This document shows positions 60,588 through 64,000 of a DNA stretch of 64,000 nucleotides, in pieces. The DNA is from Rhizobiaceae bacterium (GTDB lineage Bacteria > Pseudomonadota > Alphaproteobacteria > Rhizobiales > Rhizobiaceae), in assembly GCA_028281105.1 (NCBI GenBank), contig JANQKQ010000025.1, forward strand, positions 17,611 through 81,610. The letters are read 5' to 3'. The notes beneath the pieces were generated by a model, which saw only the letters and a program-made list of their open reading frames with translations, searched no databases and was not told where the DNA came from. Each line of letters begins with the position of its first letter. Position 1 is the stretch's first letter. The position numbers and the translations under genes were made by a program.

Positions 60588-61152
60588 ATGGACGGCCCAG
60601 ATACGCGCATGCGCGATTCAGGGAATGATGTGTCGGGGCTGAACCGCATCATCGAGTGGTACCGTTACACGCCGCCGCATCTGCCCCCTCGCGAAGCGCG
60701 TATCTACACCGGATCGAAGATCGGCTACACCGCCGTCATTGTTCTGTACTGCGCGACGGCGCTGGTCTTCCTGGCTCTGGATCAAGATTTTCTCGCATTC
60801 GCTTACAGCGCCGGGGTGGCGGTCACCGCGAACTGCTGTTGATGGTGGCGATGACCTATCGCAACAAAGTAGACACGGCAGAAGCAGCGCTGGCGGCGGA
60901 ACACGAAAAGTCCGAAGCGCTCTTGCACAACATACTGCTCCGCGAAGTGGCGGAGCGGTTGAAGGATAACCGCGATGTCATCGCCGACAGCCACGCACCG
61001 GTGACGATCTTGTTTGCCGATATCGTCGGCTTTACCGAACTATCCGGGCCAAGCTTTTGGACGGCGAGTTCGCGGTCGAACCGCGCGGCGAAATCGAGAT
61101 CAAGGGCAAGGGCGCCATGGCGGCATACTTCCTCATTGGGGAGAGAAAGTAG
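60588..61152 (+). pseudogene. Class III adenylate/guanylate cyclase remnant
   Basis: Three pieces in successive frames add up to a broken cyclase. 60588-60842 encodes an N-terminal membrane anchor (IEWYRYTPPHLPPREARIY, then hydrophobic YTAVIVLYCATALVFL) and stops. The next frame resumes at about 60838 with a helical linker and the start of the catalytic domain (LFADIVGFTELS, about 61006-61041, metal Asp present). It then jumps into another frame encoding only the cyclase C-terminus (EPRGEIEIKGKGAMAAYFL, ending at TAG 61150-61152). About 100 residues of the catalytic core are missing, so the gene is inactive. Confidence 0.85.
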
Positions 61153-61342
61153 AGTCCCGCGTGCTCGTCGCAGCGCGCTCGGTGTCGAGCTGCCTGCTAA
61201 GCCATTGAAGCGAGGCAAGCCGGCTCTCACGGTGTAAAGCAGACCAGGCTTCGACCATCGTCCGCCGTTGGCGGCGCGACTTATCGGGATTTGCCGTCCG
61301 ACTCAGATGACACGCTTTATCGAAGGCAACGTGTGGGTCAGT

Positions 61343-61939
61343 TCATCCGCTGTCCGGTACCGGCAACCCTTGGGACAAAGCTGTTGCAAACCCTTTGAAC
61401 AGCGCGTCGATCTCGCCTTCCGGTCGCCCGCCGATCATTACCCCAAAAAAATTTACTGAAAACGATATGTACATCACCCCCGCAAAGATCAGGTCTATGT
61501 CCATGCCGGAAGGTAGCTGACCACGATCTTGCAATCTCGTGACACGTTCGCGGAAATTCGCGTCCGCCTTTCCGTCCAGATGTTCAGCGCCTCGTTTTCG
61601 GAACTGCGCGTCGATGGCGGAGCGGCTGATGATCAGACGTATTGTCTCTTCATTCTTCAAATCTTCACGCAGCTTGGCGTGCAGGTAGTTATAGATTTCA
61701 TCGGCAAGCGTATCTTGCGGTGGATAAGGCAGTTCACCTTCTCGGCGCGCTGCGACAAACTCATCAGTAACCGCAACAAAAAGCCCCTCTTTCCCGCCGA
61801 AATAACGGCTGATGAGCGAGAGGTTTGCCTCGGCCACTTCAGCGATCTCCCGAAGTCCCGCCCCGTCGTAACCACACCGGGCGAACACCGTGCGCGCGGC
61901 AGCGAGAATACGCGCCTCAGTCGCAGCGCGATCTTTCAC
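61343..61939 (-). CDS. TetR family transcriptional regulator
   Basis: A 198-residue TetR repressor with the N-terminal HTH at about 8-55 (LREIAEVAEANLSLISRYF is the recognition region, followed by GGKEGLF) and a helical ligand-binding domain. It is divergent from a run of three small genes. Three TTTACA half-sites lie in the intergenic region, so it probably controls both itself and those genes. The 190 bases between its stop and the cyclase remnant contain nothing recognisable. Confidence 0.9.
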   Translation of the reverse strand: MKDRAATEARILAAARTVFARCGYDGAGLREIAEVAEANLSLISRYFGGKEGLFVAVTDEFVAARREGELPYPPQDTLADEIYNYLHAKLREDLKNEETIRLIISRSAIDAQFRKRGAEHLDGKADANFRERVTRLQDRGQLPSGMDIDLIFAGVMYISFSVNFFGVMIGGRPEGEIDALFKGFATALSQGLPVPDSG

Positions 61940-61990
61940 GGTGCCTGTCGCCCCCTTTTTGTGCGTGCTGCATCCATCATGAAAACAACC

Positions 61991-62035
61991 GTTTACATCA
62001 GGCAGATGACACTGTAAAGAAAACGAATGTTTACA
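61991..62035. promoter_or_regulatory. Three TTTACA half-sites in TetR divergent promoter
   Basis: TTTACA occurs at 61992-61997 and 62030-62035, and its complement TGTAAA at 62013-62018, in an AT-rich stretch between the TetR gene and the small-gene operon. Either adjacent pair forms an inverted repeat (spacers of 15 and 11 bases). The last half-site overlaps the first possible ATG of the downstream gene (62027). Confidence 0.5.
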
Positions 62036-62290
62036 TTGATGCGAGTCATGCGGAACTTGTTCGAAGGGGATGCACTAGAGAAGGTAGCGGAGCTGTCGTT
62101 CGCGCCTCCTAGGCCCATTTTGCGTGCAGCGCTGATCTTGGGTCTGCTTTCGACAATTCGCCCGTTTGCCTTGGCGGCCTTTGGTCTGGCTCAACTTGCT
62201 TATAGACCATGGTCCGACAAGGGTGACGCTCCCCTCAAATCAGGCATTGAAACCGCAAAAGCCAAACGCGGGGAGCAGGCTGGCACATGA
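62027..62290 (+). CDS. Small hypothetical membrane-associated protein
   Basis: An 87-residue protein that I do not recognise. It has one hydrophobic stretch (about 31-57, PILRAALILGLLSTIRPFAL) and a lysine-rich tail. The start may be M1 (62027) or M5 (62039); the latter avoids overlap with the TTTACA site, and neither has a good ribosome site. It overlaps the DUF3817 gene by 4 bases, which argues that it is translated. Confidence 0.6.
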   Translation: MFTLMRVMRNLFEGDALEKVAELSFAPPRPILRAALILGLLSTIRPFALAAFGLAQLAYRPWSDKGDAPLKSGIETAKAKRGEQAGT

Positions 62291-62571
62291 TTGGTCTGAG
62301 GCGTGCAGCCATCTTTGAGGCGCTCACCCTGCTCGGATTGTTCTGCGTGGCAATGCCTCTGAAGTACTGGGCGGACGTACCACAAGCCGTGTCGGTCGTG
62401 GGACCAGTCCACGGGCTGGCCTTCATGGTCTTCATCTGGTTTGTGATCCGGTCTTGGGCAGAGGGCATCATCAACGGACTGGGAGCCTTGCGCCTCTTCA
62501 TCGGCGCTTTCGTACCCTTCGGAGGCTTCGTAAATGAACGTTGGCTGCACCGTCAGTCCGAGGACGCCTGA
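62287..62571 (+). CDS. DUF3817 family integral membrane protein
   Basis: A 94-residue membrane protein with three hydrophobic segments. The family pattern is visible: IFEALTLLGLF with an early glutamate, MPLKYWADVPQ, then GPVHGLAFMVFI. Function is unknown in general. It is coupled to both neighbours: a 4-base overlap upstream, and a TGATG stop-start junction at 62569-62573 downstream. Confidence 0.83.
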   Translation: MIGLRRAAIFEALTLLGLFCVAMPLKYWADVPQAVSVVGPVHGLAFMVFIWFVIRSWAEGIINGLGALRLFIGAFVPFGGFVNERWLHRQSEDA

Positions 62572-62966
62572 TGCTTTATCAACTCACAAAAGCTGCCCAC
62601 CTGGTTTCTCTTTTCGTTTGGATTGGAGGGATGGTCGCCGTAGCGTTGGCGCTTCGATACCCTGCCTTAATCCACATGAAGCCTCTAAAGGGGTATGACC
62701 GCGCCATCACAACACCTGCGATGATCCTTGCGCTGTCGTTTGGTATTTGGCTCGGCGTGCAGGGTGGATGGTTCACCTCAGCTTGGCTCGGAATGAAGAT
62801 CCTGCTGGTGCTTACCCTCTGCGGGCTGCACGGTGCTTTGGTGGGCAAGCTGCGGCGCGCGACCTCTCAATCACCGGAAGAATTCGCACCGAGCGGGCCA
62901 ATACTCTTGCCCGCTGGCTTGTTGCTAATGACCTTGATCATACTTCTGGTGACGACAAAGCCGTGA
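62571..62966 (+). CDS. CopD/HemJ-like membrane protein
   Basis: A 131-residue protein with four hydrophobic segments and conserved histidines in KAAHLVSLFVWIGG (H10) and MKILLVLTLCGLHG, the pattern of the HemJ/CopD superfamily. HemJ proteins bind haem and act as protoporphyrinogen oxidase; CopD proteins handle copper. The short length and the absence of haem genes nearby leave the role open. The start at 62571 is set by the one-base overlap with DUF3817. A bidirectional terminator follows 42 bases after the stop. Confidence 0.75.
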   Translation: MLYQLTKAAHLVSLFVWIGGMVAVALALRYPALIHMKPLKGYDRAITTPAMILALSFGIWLGVQGGWFTSAWLGMKILLVLTLCGLHGALVGKLRRATSQSPEEFAPSGPILLPAGLLLMTLIILLVTTKP

Positions 62967-63008
62967 CAATTCCGGGATCTGCCTAAGTCTTGCGGCACAA
63001 ACGAAGAA

Positions 63009-63026
63009 GCCGCCTCACAAGGCGGC
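63009..63026. terminator. Bidirectional rho-independent terminator
   Basis: GCCGCC-TCACAA-GGCGGC is followed by GTTTTC on the plus strand, and by TTCTTCGTTTGT on the minus strand. It lies between the plus-strand CopD-like gene and the minus-strand tRNA-fMet/rRNA operon and can end both transcripts. Confidence 0.78.
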
Positions 63027-63048
63027 AGTTTTCAGGAGTCAATAATTT

Positions 63049-63125
<77 letters not shown>

Positions 63126-63271
63126 GCAAATCTAAAACTCGGTCGGCGGCAAAAAGCCGCTGTGTTTGGTCGAGCGGCGTTCACCAGGGTGCCCCGCGTG
63201 GCCGCGGTGGAACGATCGTGTGATGCTGCGCCGTCGATTGGCGATCCGCCATAGAAAAGAGAAGGTTTGAT

Positions 63272-63307
63272 CAGGTGTCGGAAATGACACTTGATATCCG
63301 ACACCTG
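63272..63307. repeat. 11-bp inverted repeat in the 5S-tRNA spacer
   Basis: CAGGTGTCGGA (63272-63282) and TCCGACACCTG (63297-63307) are perfect complements with a 14-base loop, just beyond the 5S 3' end on the transcribed strand. It is probably an rRNA processing stem or internal terminator between 5S rRNA and tRNA-fMet. Confidence 0.6.
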
Positions 63308-63321
63308 GAATGTGTTTGGCA

Positions 63322-63439
63322 GACCTGGCAGCGACCTACTCTCCCGTGCCTTAAGACAAAGTACCATCGGCGCTGAGGCGTTTCACGACCGAGTTCGGGA
63401 TGGGATCGGGTGCAGCCACCTCGCAATAACCACCAGGTC
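63322..63439 (-). rRNA. rrf: 5S ribosomal RNA
   Basis: The minus strand reads GACCTGGTGGTTATTGCGAGG from 63439 in a typical 5S start (only its conserved part is quoted: GACCTGGTGGTTAT) and ends GTAGGTCGCTGCCAGGTC at 63322. The ends pair, CCCGATCCCATCCCGAACTC is the conserved loop region, and the length of about 118 bases is normal. Confidence 0.93.
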
Positions 63440-63514
63440 GGCGAAACACATTTCAGGTGTCATATTTCAGGTGAAACTGGTCCATTGGCCATGCGCCGCC
63501 GAAACGGGCATTGG

Positions 63515-64000
<486 letters not shown>

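Overview
The window is chromosomal DNA of a high-GC alphaproteobacterium, most likely of the order Hyphomicrobiales (Rhizobiales). The evidence is the rRNA operon order 23S-5S-tRNA-fMet at the right edge, MalK/UgpC-type sugar ABC transporters paired with Gfo/Idh/MocA dehydrogenases, and the general gene style. No species can be named from the sequence alone. Most genes lie on the minus strand in tightly overlapping runs, and no gap between genes exceeds about 300 bases.

1-9.2 kb: a truncated GFA-family gene; a minus-strand operon for a periplasmic molybdenum hydroxylase (2Fe-2S subunit, Tat-exported molybdopterin subunit, diheme cytochrome c) with a divergent AraC regulator; a methyltransferase; a GntR(YtrA-type)-ATPase-permease ABC operon with a visible operator; and a plus-strand Gfo/Idh/MocA dehydrogenase behind a perfect 18-bp LacI-type palindrome.

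9.2-43.2 kb: a large surface polysaccharide (O-antigen, capsule or exopolysaccharide) locus. It encodes GDP-mannose and GDP-fucose supply (manC, gmd, fcl) and uronic-acid nucleotide sugar enzymes (two UDP-sugar dehydrogenases, a UDP-GlcA 4-epimerase type enzyme and two further epimerases). It also holds a NeuB-NeuC-CBS-NeuA nonulosonic (sialic-type) acid cassette, two asparagine-synthase-like amidotransferases, at least five recognisable glycosyltransferases plus a GT-B/capsule-type protein, sugar methyltransferases, a Wzx flippase and a Wzy/WaaL-type O-antigen ligase/polymerase. At its right end sit a winged-helix regulator and a NusG/RfaH-like antiterminator. The same palindrome, GTTCAA-AAA-TTGAA(C), lies before the regulator gene and again before the glycosyltransferase operon, suggesting dedicated control. 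No initiating phosphosugar transferase and no Wza/Wzb/Wzc or ABC polysaccharide exporter is present in the window.

43.3-48.6 kb: a CecR/YbhGFSR-like efflux operon (TetR, HlyD lipoprotein, ATPase, one permease) with a perfect 26-bp palindromic operator, then an M20 deacylase. 48.8 kb: tRNA-Ser(CGA).

48.9-57.8 kb: a sugar uptake and catabolism operon (substrate-binding protein, two permeases, ATPase, sugar isomerase, Gfo dehydrogenase) with a divergent LacI regulator, a long inverted repeat between them, and an M24-fold protein whose metal site looks degenerate.

57.8-63 kb: a cytochrome P450 divergent from an ArsR-SRPBCC pair that is probably transcribed leaderless; a DUF2513 gene; a decayed class III adenylate cyclase; and a TetR regulator divergent from three small, mostly membrane, proteins. 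63.0-64 kb: tRNA-fMet, 5S rRNA and the 3' end of 23S rRNA on the minus strand.
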